Assembly: GCA_028292785.1 (NCBI GenBank)
Contig: JAQGLQ010000197.1
Span: forward strand, 1-6,597
Origin: Noviherbaspirillum sp.
GTDB taxonomy: Bacteria; Pseudomonadota; Gammaproteobacteria; Burkholderiales; Burkholderiaceae
Length of the DNA stretch: 6,597 nucleotides
Direction: 5' to 3'
The translations under genes and the position numbers were made by a program. This document shows positions 1-6,146 of the stretch, one piece after another. Under the pieces are notes generated by a model. It saw only the letters and a list, made by a program, of their open reading frames with translations, made no database searches and was not told the origin of the DNA. Positions within the stretch are counted from its first letter, which is position 1. Each line of letters opens with the position of its first letter.

Positions 1-318
1 TCCGCGCTCATGCAATTGATGCAGGAAGAAGAGCGCTATTTTTCGCAAAACAATCGCTATGCATTGATTGCCTCCAATTCAACCGACAAGAGCGCAAGAA
101 AATTCAAATGGCATTCGGCAGACAGCCCGGGCAAAAGCGCTTATGAGATCGTCGCAAGCGCGTGCGCAGGCGATGTCATTGAAAACTGTGTTCAGCTGAT
201 CGCAAAACCGGGCACCGACAAGGTCGATGCCAGCTATAAGGACCCCGAATGCGGGGAGCTGGGGCTTGCCAGCAACGGTAAAAGAACTGCTTCGGGCAAG
301 GGCGCGTCATGCTGGTAA
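1..318 (+). CDS. Type IV pilin, PilE-like (3' part only)
   Basis: The gene is cut by the left edge, so its start, leader peptide and hydrophobic N-terminal helix are missing. About 105 residues remain in frame 1, from SALMQLMQEEERYFSQNNRYA to a C-terminal ASCW followed by TAA at 316-318. The pattern of an 'LMQEEERYFSQNNRY' helix, a variable middle with several Cys, a CGELGLASNGKRTA stretch and a terminal CW is typical of the globular domain of PilE-type minor pilins. Those proteins sit in the inner membrane and help start or decorate a type IV pilus. The Cys residues (SACAG, ENCVQ, PECGEL, SCW) could form the usual stabilising disulfides. Its last 10 bases overlap the start of the next pseudopilin gene, which suggests translational coupling. 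The family call is fairly safe, but which pilin it is cannot be decided from this fragment. Confidence 0.85.
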   Translation, partial: SALMQLMQEEERYFSQNNRYALIASNSTDKSARKFKWHSADSPGKSAYEIVASACAGDVIENCVQLIAKPGTDKVDASYKDPECGELGLASNGKRTASGKGASCW

Positions 319-860
319 GTTCTCGTTCAAGACGCAGCGAACTCGGCTTCACCTTGTCCGAAATACTGATCGTGATCGCTGTCGCTCTGACTCTTCTGTC
401 ACTCGGCGCCCCGGGGTTTCGGGCGTTGATCGAAAACCAGAAGCTGACCACTACGGTCAACGATTTTTTCGCGGCGCTCAATCTTGTCCGCTCCGAAGCG
501 ATTCAGCGGGGAGCGCGGGTCGACATGATGCCAATTGACGGCGGTGGCGACTGGACCCAGGGATGGGTGGTTTTCGTCGACAGGAATGAAACTCGCAAAC
601 CGGATATGGGTGACGAGATAATCTTTACTCATGGTCCTGCGGCGGCCGGCCTTGCCATTGAGGACAATATCAAAGGTTCCGAAGTAAAATACATCGCGTA
701 CAACGGAACAGGCCGGACCCAATCGAATGAAGGCGGCCAGGCGCCACGATTCGGCAGTTTCTTTTTCCGGCGGGACGGCAAGGTGCTACGCAAGATCAAG
801 ATCAATTTTCTGGGTCGCACCTCGGTTTGCACGCCAGTATCGAGCAATGACTCCTGTTAG
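309..860 (+). CDS. GspH/FimT family pseudopilin
   Basis: A 183-residue minor pilin. The leader of 13 residues ends in Gly, followed by FTLSE, so the prepilin peptidase site is G13|F14 with Glu at mature +5. A hydrophobic helix follows (about residues 14-36). The body matches the FimT/GspH pattern: 'LNLVRSEAIQRGARV', then 'DWTQGWVVFVDRNE', a 'YNGTGR' turn near residue 135, and a C-terminal 'RKIKINFLGRTSVC'. The ATG at 309 is preceded by AAGG at 298-301 and overlaps the stop of the upstream pilin gene by 10 bases, so the two are probably co-translated. Family members are minor pilins that help start pilus fibre assembly, and some FimT proteins bind DNA during natural transformation. Nothing here shows which role applies. 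A second FimT-like gene lies at 5102-5698, so this is one of two copies. No terminator is evident between it and ribD. Confidence 0.9.
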   Translation: MLVSSRSRRSELGFTLSEILIVIAVALTLLSLGAPGFRALIENQKLTTTVNDFFAALNLVRSEAIQRGARVDMMPIDGGGDWTQGWVVFVDRNETRKPDMGDEIIFTHGPAAAGLAIEDNIKGSEVKYIAYNGTGRTQSNEGGQAPRFGSFFFRRDGKVLRKIKINFLGRTSVCTPVSSNDSC

Positions 861-955
861 CCGAAGCTGTCGAGAAGCTGGTATCCGTACGTCCGCGGTT
901 CTGAAGCCGTATTCGAAATCTCGTAACTCAGGGCAGTAATTCACCCGGGCACCAA

Positions 956-2047
956 GTGGAAATTTCTACCGACTTGCAAGGCATGAGCCTTGCTCTTGAA
1001 TGGGCCTCGAAGGGGATGTTCACCACGACCCCAAATCCGCGCGTGGGGTGCGTCATTGTCAAGGACCGCCGCATCATCGGTGAAGGCTTTACGCAGCCTG
1101 CAGGTCAGGCGCATGCCGAAGTCCAGGCGCTGAAGGATGCCGCGCAACGCGGAGCCGACGTGCGCGGCGCCACCGTCTACGTCACGCTTGAGCCATGCAG
1201 CCATCACGGCCGTACGCCGCCATGCGCCGACGCCTTGATCCGGGCCGACGTCGCGAAAGTCGTATGCGCGACAGGCGATCCCAATCCCCTCGTCGCGGGC
1301 CAGGGTCTCGCCAAGCTGGGCGCCGCCGGCATCGAAATCGTCAGAGGCGTGCTGGAGAACGAGGCGCGCGAGATGAACATCGGTTTTTTCTCGCGCATGC
1401 AAAGAGGACGCCCCTGGGTGCGGATGAAAGCTGCCGCCAGTCTTGACGGTAAGACAGCCCTGCATAGCGGCGAGAGTCTGTGGATCACGTCTGAAGCGGC
1501 GCGCAGGGACGGGCACTGGTGGCGGGCGCGTGCCTGTGCGATCGTCAGCGGCATCGGCACTGTCAACGAGGACGACCCGCAATTGAATGTGCGCGCAGTT
1601 GACACGCCGCGCCAACCGCGCCGCATCATCGTCGACAGTAAATTGCAGATCAATCCGGCTGCCCGGGTGCTCCAGGGCGGCGGCACATGGATCTTTGCGG
1701 CCCAGCCGGATCCGGAAAAAGAAGCGCGACTGCGCGACCTCGGCGCAGAAGTCATTCTGCTGCCGAACCCCCAACGCAAGGTTGATCTGCCGGCGATGAT
1801 GCTGGAGCTCGGCAAGCGCGGCATGAACGAATTGCACATCGAGGCCGGCTCCAAGCTTAACGGATCCTTGATAGGGGAATCTTGCGTCGACGAGTTGCTT
1901 CTATATCTGGCGCCATCGCTGCTGGGCGACGCGCAGGGCATGTTCGAGTTGCGCGCCCTTGACCGTCTCGACGGACGCCGTCAGCTGGCTTATCACGAGG
2001 TAAAGCAGATCGGCCCGGATTTGCGTATCCTTGCCCGTTTTCTCTGA
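956..2047 (+). CDS. ribD: RibD: bifunctional diaminohydroxyphosphoribosylaminopyrimidine deaminase / reductase
   Basis: A 363-residue cytosolic enzyme for two successive riboflavin steps: deamination of the pyrimidine made from GTP, then NADPH-dependent reduction of the ribosyl group. The N-terminal zinc deaminase domain (about residues 8-145) has TPNPRVGCV, the catalytic HAEV (His53, Glu55) and EPCSHHGRTPPC, giving zinc ligands Cys81 and Cys90, then NPLVAGQGL. The C-terminal reductase domain (about 150-363) has the GIGTVNEDDPQLNVR motif near residue 199 and the IEAGSKLNGSLI segment. Length is normal and both domains look intact. The start is uncertain. GTG at 956 follows an in-frame stop at 902-904 and gives a normal N-terminus, but has no clear Shine-Dalgarno. 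TTG 974 and ATG 983 are the alternatives, and ATG 983 would trim the first helix. ribE follows after 14 bases, so the two are almost certainly co-transcribed. Confidence 0.97.
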   Translation: MEISTDLQGMSLALEWASKGMFTTTPNPRVGCVIVKDRRIIGEGFTQPAGQAHAEVQALKDAAQRGADVRGATVYVTLEPCSHHGRTPPCADALIRADVAKVVCATGDPNPLVAGQGLAKLGAAGIEIVRGVLENEAREMNIGFFSRMQRGRPWVRMKAAASLDGKTALHSGESLWITSEAARRDGHWWRARACAIVSGIGTVNEDDPQLNVRAVDTPRQPRRIIVDSKLQINPAARVLQGGGTWIFAAQPDPEKEARLRDLGAEVILLPNPQRKVDLPAMMLELGKRGMNELHIEAGSKLNGSLIGESCVDELLLYLAPSLLGDAQGMFELRALDRLDGRRQLAYHEVKQIGPDLRILARFL

Positions 2048-2061
2048 TCAGGTTTGACACC

Positions 2062-2676
2062 ATGTTTACCGGAATTGTCGCCGCAGTCGGCAGGATCACC
2101 TCCATCACCCCTCTGGGATCGCAGCCGAACGCCGGGCTCAGGTTGGCCCTGGACGCAGGGGGCCTGCCGATGTCCGATGTAGCGATCGGCGATTCGATCG
2201 CGCTCAATGGCGCTTGCATGACAGTGGTATCGAAAACGGATACCGGTTTCGCCGTCGATATTTCCCGCGAGAGCCTGAACCGCACGGCGGGCCTCGATAC
2301 GATCGGAGAAGTCAATTTGGAAAAGGCCCTGACCCTTGCCGACCGTCTCGGCGGTCATCTGGTCTCCGGCCATGTCGACGGACTCGGCGTCGTGCGTCGT
2401 TTTGAGCCGGTGGGAGAGTCATGGGAACTCGTCATCGAGGCGCCGAAGGAAATCTCGAAATACCTCGCCTACAAGGGGTCCATCGTTGTCAACGGTGTGT
2501 CGCTTACGGTAAATCGCGTGACCGATACGCCAAGCGGATGCGAGTTTTCGATCAATCTCATTCCTCATACCATCCAGGTCACGACATTGAAGCACCTTAA
2601 CGTGGGTGCGCGCATCAATCTCGAGATTGATCTGATTGCGCGTTATGTCGAGCGCATGTTGTCGATGGGTAAGTAG
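2062..2676 (+). CDS. ribE: Riboflavin synthase, alpha subunit
   Basis: A 204-residue enzyme that converts two molecules of 6,7-dimethyl-8-ribityllumazine into riboflavin and a pyrimidine, the last step of the pathway. It has the expected tandem lumazine-binding repeats. The first (about 1-97) begins MFTGIVAAVGRI and contains GDSIALNGACMTV and the 'FAVDISRESLNRT' segment. The second (about 98-198) begins with 'GHLVSGHVDGLG' and contains KGSIVVNGVSLTVN and 'FSINLIPHTIQVTTL'. The C-terminal LIARYVERM helix, used for trimer formation in the family, is present. Length is normal. The ATG has a modest AGG about nine bases upstream and lies 14 bases after the ribD stop. The same gene is called ribC in E. 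coli naming. ribBA and ribH, which often follow in related genomes, are not present downstream here. Confidence 0.97.
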   Translation: MFTGIVAAVGRITSITPLGSQPNAGLRLALDAGGLPMSDVAIGDSIALNGACMTVVSKTDTGFAVDISRESLNRTAGLDTIGEVNLEKALTLADRLGGHLVSGHVDGLGVVRRFEPVGESWELVIEAPKEISKYLAYKGSIVVNGVSLTVNRVTDTPSGCEFSINLIPHTIQVTTLKHLNVGARINLEIDLIARYVERMLSMGK

Positions 2677-2688
2677 GATCGCGCGGGC

Positions 2689-2719
2689 TCATTCCGGCGC
2701 CTTCGGAAGCCCGGAATGA
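2689..2719 (+). terminator. Hairpin 13 bases after the ribE stop, possible terminator
   Basis: TCATTCCGG (2689-2697) and CCGGAATGA (2711-2719) form a perfect 9-bp stem around a 13-base GC-rich loop. The position directly after ribE fits the 3' end of the rib transcript. No T run follows, so it may protect an mRNA end or act with Rho rather than be a classical intrinsic terminator. Confidence 0.45.
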
Positions 2720-2934
2720 TTCAATAGCACCGTGACCTGGGGCTGACCCTGCTTACCAAGCTGAAGCGCACGACTGGCGCCTCTGACCCAGCTCCATTCC
2801 CTTCGTCTGCTCACAACAAATCCCGTATTGAGTTGACCTCATCTCCGATATGGCTGATGACCCTCCGTCGGCCGAATACTGCTCGCGTTACAGCTCATTC
2901 AAGTGCTTGTACACATGCGAAGCACAGATGTGAC

Positions 2935-2976
2935 AACGCCCGCTGTCCGGACTCCAATGTCCGGACAGCGGGCGTT
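2935..2976 (-). terminator. Perfect 18-bp inverted repeat, probable terminator of the glycine-zipper gene
   Basis: The arm AACGCCCGCTGTCCGGAC (2935-2952) is exactly complementary to GTCCGGACAGCGGGCGTT (2959-2976), with a 6-base loop TCCAAT. The stem starts 27 bases beyond the stop of the minus-strand gene at 3004. It is flanked by AA on one side and TT on the other, so it could stop transcription from both directions between the two convergent genes. The U tract is short on both strands, so efficiency is uncertain. Confidence 0.7.
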
Positions 2977-3003
2977 CATATAAAGCAGTATTGCCGCGTG
3001 CTT

Positions 3004-3570
3004 CTAGTTTCTCTTCGCAATCTCGTTGCCGACGTATCCGCCCCCTACCGCGCCGGCGATTGTGGCCAGCGTCTTACCATTTCCGCCGCCGACCTGGCTG
3101 CCGATCAAGCCGCCTACCACTGCGCCGACGCCAATGCCGATCGGGCTGTTTTGTGCGGCCGGGGCAGGCTGCTGATAGACGGGCTGCTGATACACAGGGG
3201 CTGAAGCATACTGCCGTACAGGCTCCGATTGCGCGACCTGTACCGGCTTTGCGCGTGCCGGCGCCGGGCGCTGCACATATTGGTGATGCACGACGGTTTT
3301 GTGCTGTACCACTTCCTTGACCGCCGGCGCAGGCGCGGCTTGCTGGATCGGTGCTGCCGCTGGCGCCGGCGCTGCCATCTGGGTTAGCGGTGCCGCCGTA
3401 GGGGCGAGCGCAGCTGTCTGTGCGATGCGCGCTGCATCAGAGGCGTTGCCATGGGAATTCGGAATAAGGCCCGCGATTGCCGCGGCGCCGAGCAGGCTCA
3501 CCAGAATAACCGAGGCGGCGGCGCCGGCCATCAGAGGATGAATGCGGGTTGGTGCTTGGGTGGTTTCCAT
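3004..3570 (-). CDS. Membrane-anchored glycine-zipper protein with Ala/Pro-rich linker
   Basis: A 188-residue protein of unknown exact function. The ATG (3568-3570) is preceded on the minus strand by GGAG (3580-3583) at nine bases, a good ribosome site. After a short polar start, residues 13-36 form one hydrophobic segment (MAGAAASVILVSLLG...), probably a membrane anchor; no lipobox Cys is present. Residues 45-140 are a low-complexity Ala/Pro/Gln linker with a His/Val-rich patch (VVQHKTVVHHQYVQ, 87-100) and a YQQP repeat (127-130, 131-134). The C-terminus (about 143-185) is a glycine zipper: GIGVGAVVGGLIGSQVGGG, then GKTLATIAGAVGGGYVGNEI. This resembles the 'glycine zipper 2TM' domain of SlyB-like and rickettsial 17-kDa-antigen-like envelope proteins. 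A linker spanning the periplasm to place the zipper at the outer membrane or wall is inference. It is transcribed away from mntP. Confidence 0.85.
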   Translation of the reverse strand: METTQAPTRIHPLMAGAAASVILVSLLGAAAIAGLIPNSHGNASDAARIAQTAALAPTAAPLTQMAAPAPAAAPIQQAAPAPAVKEVVQHKTVVHHQYVQRPAPARAKPVQVAQSEPVRQYASAPVYQQPVYQQPAPAAQNSPIGIGVGAVVGGLIGSQVGGGNGKTLATIAGAVGGGYVGNEIAKRN

Positions 3571-3725
3571 TTTTTCTTGCTCCGTTATTGAATCGTCGAA
3601 TCGGGTTCGGCGTGCATGTAGATTAACGGTTCCTACTGCGCCGGCGTTATCAGTAAGGTGTATCAGCCGTAAGCGCTTGTAACTATTGCATAGATGTCCA
3701 CGAAACGAGATATTTTCTTAAAGCA

Positions 3726-3734
3726 TGTTATATT
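3726..3734 (+). promoter_or_regulatory. Extended -10 promoter for the mntP leader
   Basis: TG at 3726-3727, one spacer base, then TATATT at 3729-3734 fit the extended -10 form TGnTATAAT. No good -35 hexamer lies 16-18 bases upstream, as is common for this promoter class. Transcription would begin near 3741, exactly where the riboswitch fold begins, and that agreement strengthens the call. Confidence 0.6.
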
Positions 3735-3740
3735 TGCCGT

Positions 3741-3850
3741 CCCTTTGGGGAGTAGCCGGCTTCCGCTTTGGAAGTGCCCGTATCAACATACTCGGTGGTT
3801 GTCCATATGCCGTGGTGCGGGTGGCCGTTCAGGTTGGCGAGACCAATGGC
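3741..3850 (+). promoter_or_regulatory. yybP-ykoY manganese riboswitch (aptamer)
   Basis: The leader of mntP carries the hallmark segments of the yybP-ykoY class in order: TTTGGGGAGTAGCC (3744-3757), a small hairpin CTTCC-GCTTT-GGAAG (3760-3774), TCAACATACTCGG (3783-3795), and GGCGAGACC (3836-3844). The outer helix can close by TTGG (3745-3748) with CCAA (3843-3846). In known members the two internal loops (ATACTC and GCGAGACC regions) dock and bind Mn(II), turning on exporter genes such as mntP when manganese is high. The gene directly downstream is mntP, which supports the assignment. The ends of the element are approximate. Confidence 0.9.
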
Positions 3851-3899
3851 ATGTCAGCGCGACGAAGGTCGGGCCGCTCGGCATGCCTTCGTCCATGCC
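3848..3899 (+). promoter_or_regulatory. Probable expression platform of the mntP riboswitch
   Basis: GACGAAGG (3861-3868) pairs perfectly with CCTTCGTC (3886-3893). GGCATG (3848-3853) can pair with CATGCC (3894-3899), extending that stem. A competing hairpin uses GGCATG (3880-3885) with the same CATGCC (3894-3899). These choices exclude one another, as expected for a switch, and the helix abuts the aptamer closing strand. No U run follows, so control of translation start (ATG 3917, weak AGAAAG at 3905-3910) seems likelier than termination. The switching mechanism is inference. Confidence 0.5.
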
Positions 3900-3916
3900 C
3901 GGCTAGAAAGCTTGTA

Positions 3917-4486
3917 ATGAATTCCGCCTCTATCGTCTTGATTGCCCTGGCCATGTCGACGGATGCCTTTGCGGCAGCCGTTGGAAAGGGCGCCGCCCTG
4001 CATCGGCCGCACCTGCGTGAAGCGTTACGGACTGGTCTTATCTTTGGCGTTATCGAAGCGCTAACGCCCGTCGTGGGCTGGGGTTTGGGTCAGGTCGCCG
4101 CGCCCTATGTTTCGGCCTGGGATCACTGGATCGCCTTCGTGCTGCTGGGCTTGCTGGGGCTGCGGATGATCCGGGAAGGACTCTCGGCGCCGGAAGTTGA
4201 AACCAAGAAGCCGGGCAGTCACTCTTTCTGGATCCTCGCGATCACCGGATTTGCCACCAGCATTGATGCCATGGTGGTAGGAGTCGGGCTGGCTTTCATG
4301 GATGCCAACATCATTGTGACTGCGGCTGCAATAGGACTTGCAACATTCACCATGGTGACCTTGGGCGTCATGCTCGGACGAGTGCTGGGAATTATTGTCG
4401 GCAAACGGGCAGAGCTTGCCGGCGGTCTTATTCTGATCGGGATTGGATGTGTGATCCTGTATGAACATCTTGGCAATGCAGCATGA
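3917..4486 (+). CDS. mntP: Manganese efflux pump MntP
   Basis: A 189-residue inner-membrane protein, the usual family length, that exports Mn(II) to prevent manganese toxicity. About six hydrophobic segments are visible (roughly residues 3-22, 38-60, 70-84, 103-127, 130-153 and 166-184). The two family Asp-containing helix motifs are present: [13 protein letters not shown], with Asp16, and [15 protein letters not shown], with Asp117; acidic residues at these positions are needed for transport in E. coli MntP. The halves look like an inverted repeat, as in the family. The start at 3917 is chosen because it yields the standard [19 protein letters not shown]-terminus. The frame is open farther upstream, to ATG 3725, but that stretch is the riboswitch and its translation resembles no MntP. 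Regulation by manganese through the leader RNA is expected. The gene is divergent from the glycine-zipper gene. Confidence 0.96.
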   Translation: MNSASIVLIALAMSTDAFAAAVGKGAALHRPHLREALRTGLIFGVIEALTPVVGWGLGQVAAPYVSAWDHWIAFVLLGLLGLRMIREGLSAPEVETKKPGSHSFWILAITGFATSIDAMVVGVGLAFMDANIIVTAAAIGLATFTMVTLGVMLGRVLGIIVGKRAELAGGLILIGIGCVILYEHLGNAA

Positions 4487-4604
4487 TCTCGGACTCAATA
4501 CTTTATGCGGCGTTGCATCACAGAAGTAGGCTTATCCGCTCGTCATTTTCTTAAAACCGCTTGTCGGCAAAATCTTCCTTTCAAGCAAGATTCGTATACC
4601 TTGG

Positions 4605-4622
4605 TATTTCCATTGGGAAATA
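4605..4622. repeat. Short perfect inverted repeat upstream of the second pilin cluster
   Basis: TATTTCC (4605-4611) and GGAAATA (4616-4622) are exact complements around the loop ATTG. The element ends 15 bases before the pilin ATG at 4638. It could be an operator for a dimeric regulator or a 5'-leader hairpin. The 7-bp arms are short enough to be chance in this AT-rich stretch. I found no convincing -35/-10 pair in 4487-4637. Confidence 0.35.
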
Positions 4623-4637
4623 TAACGGTTAAGAGTC

Positions 4638-5099
4638 ATGCTCAGGTTAATCAAATATAAAGCCATCGGTTTCACGTTGATCGAATTGCTTATTGCAATC
4701 GCCGTGGTCGGCATTCTCACAACCATCGCGCTTCCATCCTACCGGGATTATCTTACGCGCGGGAAAATCCCGGAGGCCACCACCACGTTGTCGACGATGC
4801 GTGTGCAACTCGAACAGTATTACCAGGACAACCGCAATTATGGTTCCACCGCGAGCGCGTGCGGCGTGGCGGCGCCCGCAGGCACTACCAATTTCACGTA
4901 TTCGTGCAATGCGGGGGCCGGCGGAACCAATCAGACGTTTACCGCTACCGCGACCGGCGTCGGTTCGATGAATGGGTTCGTCTTTACCATCAATGAAAGC
5001 GGGACGCGCCAGACCATTGGCCTACCTACAAGGTGGGGCTCCGCATCGCCGTCCTCCCCAATCGCCTGCTGGGTCAGCAAGAAGGGGGGCGGGTGCTAG
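4638..5099 (+). CDS. pilE: Type IV pilin, PilE-like minor pilin
   Basis: A 153-residue prepilin, normal for PilE-type minor pilins. The leader MLRLIKYKAIG is cut before Phe12 (G|FTLIE), with Glu16 at mature +5, followed by the hydrophobic helix LLIAIAVVGILTTIALPSY and the family segment 'YRDYLTRGKIPEATTTLS'. 'MRVQLEQYYQDNRNYG' matches the PilE alpha1-C helix. Cys75/Cys90 and Cys144/Cys153 are placed to form the usual two disulfides, and the end (ACWVSKKGGGC) carries the conserved CW. It likely sits in the inner membrane as a subunit of the pilus tip or priming complex with the genes that follow. The ATG has only a poor AAGAG two bases upstream. The next gene begins two bases after its stop. 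The pilE symbol is by family resemblance; it could be another minor pilin of the same family. Confidence 0.88.
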   Translation: MLRLIKYKAIGFTLIELLIAIAVVGILTTIALPSYRDYLTRGKIPEATTTLSTMRVQLEQYYQDNRNYGSTASACGVAAPAGTTNFTYSCNAGAGGTNQTFTATATGVGSMNGFVFTINESGTRQTIGLPTRWGSASPSSPIACWVSKKGGGC

Positions 5100-5101
5100 T
5101 C

Positions 5102-5698
5102 ATGAAACGTCAAGGCGGTTTCAGCGTGCTCGAACTGGCGATCGGAGTTGCGATCGTTTCGGTGCTGGCCATGACTGCCATGCCCTCGTTCAGTGTATGG
5201 ATACAGAACTCCCAGACGCGCGCCGCCGCCGAATCGATCCAGGATGGTTTGCAGACCGCGCGCAATGAAGCGGTGCGACGCAATTCCAATGTGCGTTTCT
5301 CTCTGACCGATCCGAATGGGCTGGCTGCATGGACCGTGGGATGTGCGGTGGTCAGGCCCGACTGTCCTGCCACGATACAAGCGCGTTCCGGCGCTGAAGC
5401 CGGATCGAATGCCCGGGTCGGCGTTAGTACCGATGCCGCTCCCTCGCCGCTTCCCGTCGGCTATTACAGCACACCGCTCGCGAGCGGCAGCGGACTCGAG
5501 TCGGGTGCCGGCGTTACCTTCAATGGGCTGGGTGCGGTGCCGGCCGAAAATTCCGGTGACGACATCATGCGCATTGACGTCGTCAATAGCGGCGCCGGCT
5601 CCCGCCGGTTTGTCGTCGTTGTCGGATCGGGTGGAACCATACGGATGTGCGACCCGGGTGTTTCGCTCGATTCGAATCCGCAGGCCTGCTCTCGATAA
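5102..5698 (+). CDS. fimT: GspH/FimT family pseudopilin (FimT-like)
   Basis: A 198-residue minor pilin. The short leader MKRQGG precedes FSVLE, giving cleavage at G6|F7 and Glu11 at mature +5, with a hydrophobic helix to about residue 30. Family markers are IQDGLQTARNEAVRRNSNV after the helix, AAWTVGC with a Trp near residue 77, and the C-terminal GGTIRMCDPGVS plus a final NPQAC. Start 5102 is chosen because it sits two bases after the pilE-like stop, follows a G-rich AAGGGGGG (5082-5089), and gives a standard leader. The frame is open 23 codons farther upstream, but that extension lies inside the pilin gene. FimT-type proteins help assemble the pilus, and some bind DNA during uptake. This gene and that at 309-860 are the two FimT-like genes in the window and differ in sequence and length. 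Confidence 0.92.
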   Translation: MKRQGGFSVLELAIGVAIVSVLAMTAMPSFSVWIQNSQTRAAAESIQDGLQTARNEAVRRNSNVRFSLTDPNGLAAWTVGCAVVRPDCPATIQARSGAEAGSNARVGVSTDAAPSPLPVGYYSTPLASGSGLESGAGVTFNGLGAVPAENSGDDIMRIDVVNSGAGSRRFVVVVGSGGTIRMCDPGVSLDSNPQACSR

Positions 5699-5710
5699 GG
5701 AGTCGCGCAA

Positions 5711-6130
5711 ATGGCTGCCATCGTATCGAAACAACGCGGCTCGGTCATGCTGGAAGGTTTGATCGCCATTCTTGTTTTTTCGTTCGGCGTGCTGGCACTG
5801 GTCGCATTGCTCGGGGTATCGGTCAAGGATAGCTCGAATGCCAAGTACCGCACCGACGCCAGCCTGCTGGCCAACCAGATCATCGGCCGCATGTGGGCAA
5901 GCAACAAGTCCAATGTGGCTCTGGTCGCAGGCTTCGCCAATCCGGCCGGCGCCGAATATCTTGCATGGAAGACGAAAGTGATCGACACGCTTCCGGGCGC
6001 AGACATAGCCGCCAACCTGCCGACCATCGCGATCGATGCCGACAATCAGGTAACGGTCACCGTGCGCTGGCAGCTTCCCGGCGCATCATCAGCGCATAAC
6101 TATGTCGCCGTCACGCGCATTAACGGCTAA
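5711..6130 (+). CDS. pilV: Type IV pilus minor pilin PilV
   Basis: A 139-residue minor pilin of normal length or slightly short. The leader MAAIVSKQRG precedes SVMLE, so cleavage falls at G10|S11 with Glu15 at mature +5. The segment 'GSVMLEGLIAILVFSFGVLAL' is characteristic of PilV. The soluble part shows a helix with SLLANQIIGRMWA, and a C-terminal VTVTVRWQLPG...HNYVAVTRI, also typical. PilV works with PilW, PilX, FimU/FimT and PilE as the priming complex on which the type IV pilus grows. The ribosome site AAGGAG (5697-5702) overlaps the preceding stop codon and is eight bases from the ATG, so translation is linked to the fimT-like gene. PilW starts 17 bases on. Confidence 0.93.
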   Translation: MAAIVSKQRGSVMLEGLIAILVFSFGVLALVALLGVSVKDSSNAKYRTDASLLANQIIGRMWASNKSNVALVAGFANPAGAEYLAWKTKVIDTLPGADIAANLPTIAIDADNQVTVTVRWQLPGASSAHNYVAVTRING

Positions 6131-6146
6131 CGAGGAAGACGCGCAG

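Larger units (their letters stand above)
2677..3003. other. Non-coding interval between ribE and the glycine-zipper gene
   Basis: These 327 bases separate two convergent genes. I see no convincing coding region: open frames here lack a plausible start with a ribosome site or a recognisable protein. The interval holds a hairpin at 2689-2719 and a perfect inverted repeat at 2935-2976, each listed separately. Between them, 2720-2934 carries no structure I can name. The heptamer CTGACCC occurs twice (2744-2750 and 2783-2789 approximately), which is too little to call a repeat. No FMN riboswitch or tRNA is visible. Confidence 0.6.

Noticed and set aside
861..955. FMN riboswitch or promoter before ribD
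   Set aside because: None of the conserved FMN-element segments are present, and no -35/-10 pair stands out in these 95 bases.
941..1941. Long minus-strand open frames opposite ribD
   Set aside because: They lie opposite a clearly conserved gene, have no recognisable protein motifs, and are expected in GC-rich DNA.
2720..2830. Minus-strand open stretch ending PRSRCY, or a transposon remnant
   Set aside because: It has no start codon and only a repeated CTGACCC heptamer; there are no clear terminal repeats or transposase motifs.
2833..3541. Plus-strand open frames, some Ala-rich, across the glycine-zipper gene
   Set aside because: They are antisense shadows of 3004-3570 or cross the terminator repeat; the minus-strand frame has a good ribosome site and a clear domain.
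3725..3916. Upstream extension of the mntP frame
   Set aside because: The extra 64 codons coincide with the promoter and riboswitch, and the family N-terminus begins at 3917.
5033..5101. Longer start for the fimT-like gene
   Set aside because: It would overlap the pilin gene and place about 29 residues before the peptidase site, whereas ATG 5102 gives a normal leader.
6102..6146. Earlier ATG for pilW
   Set aside because: It overlaps pilV and lacks a ribosome site; ATG 6147 has GAGGAAG at a good distance.
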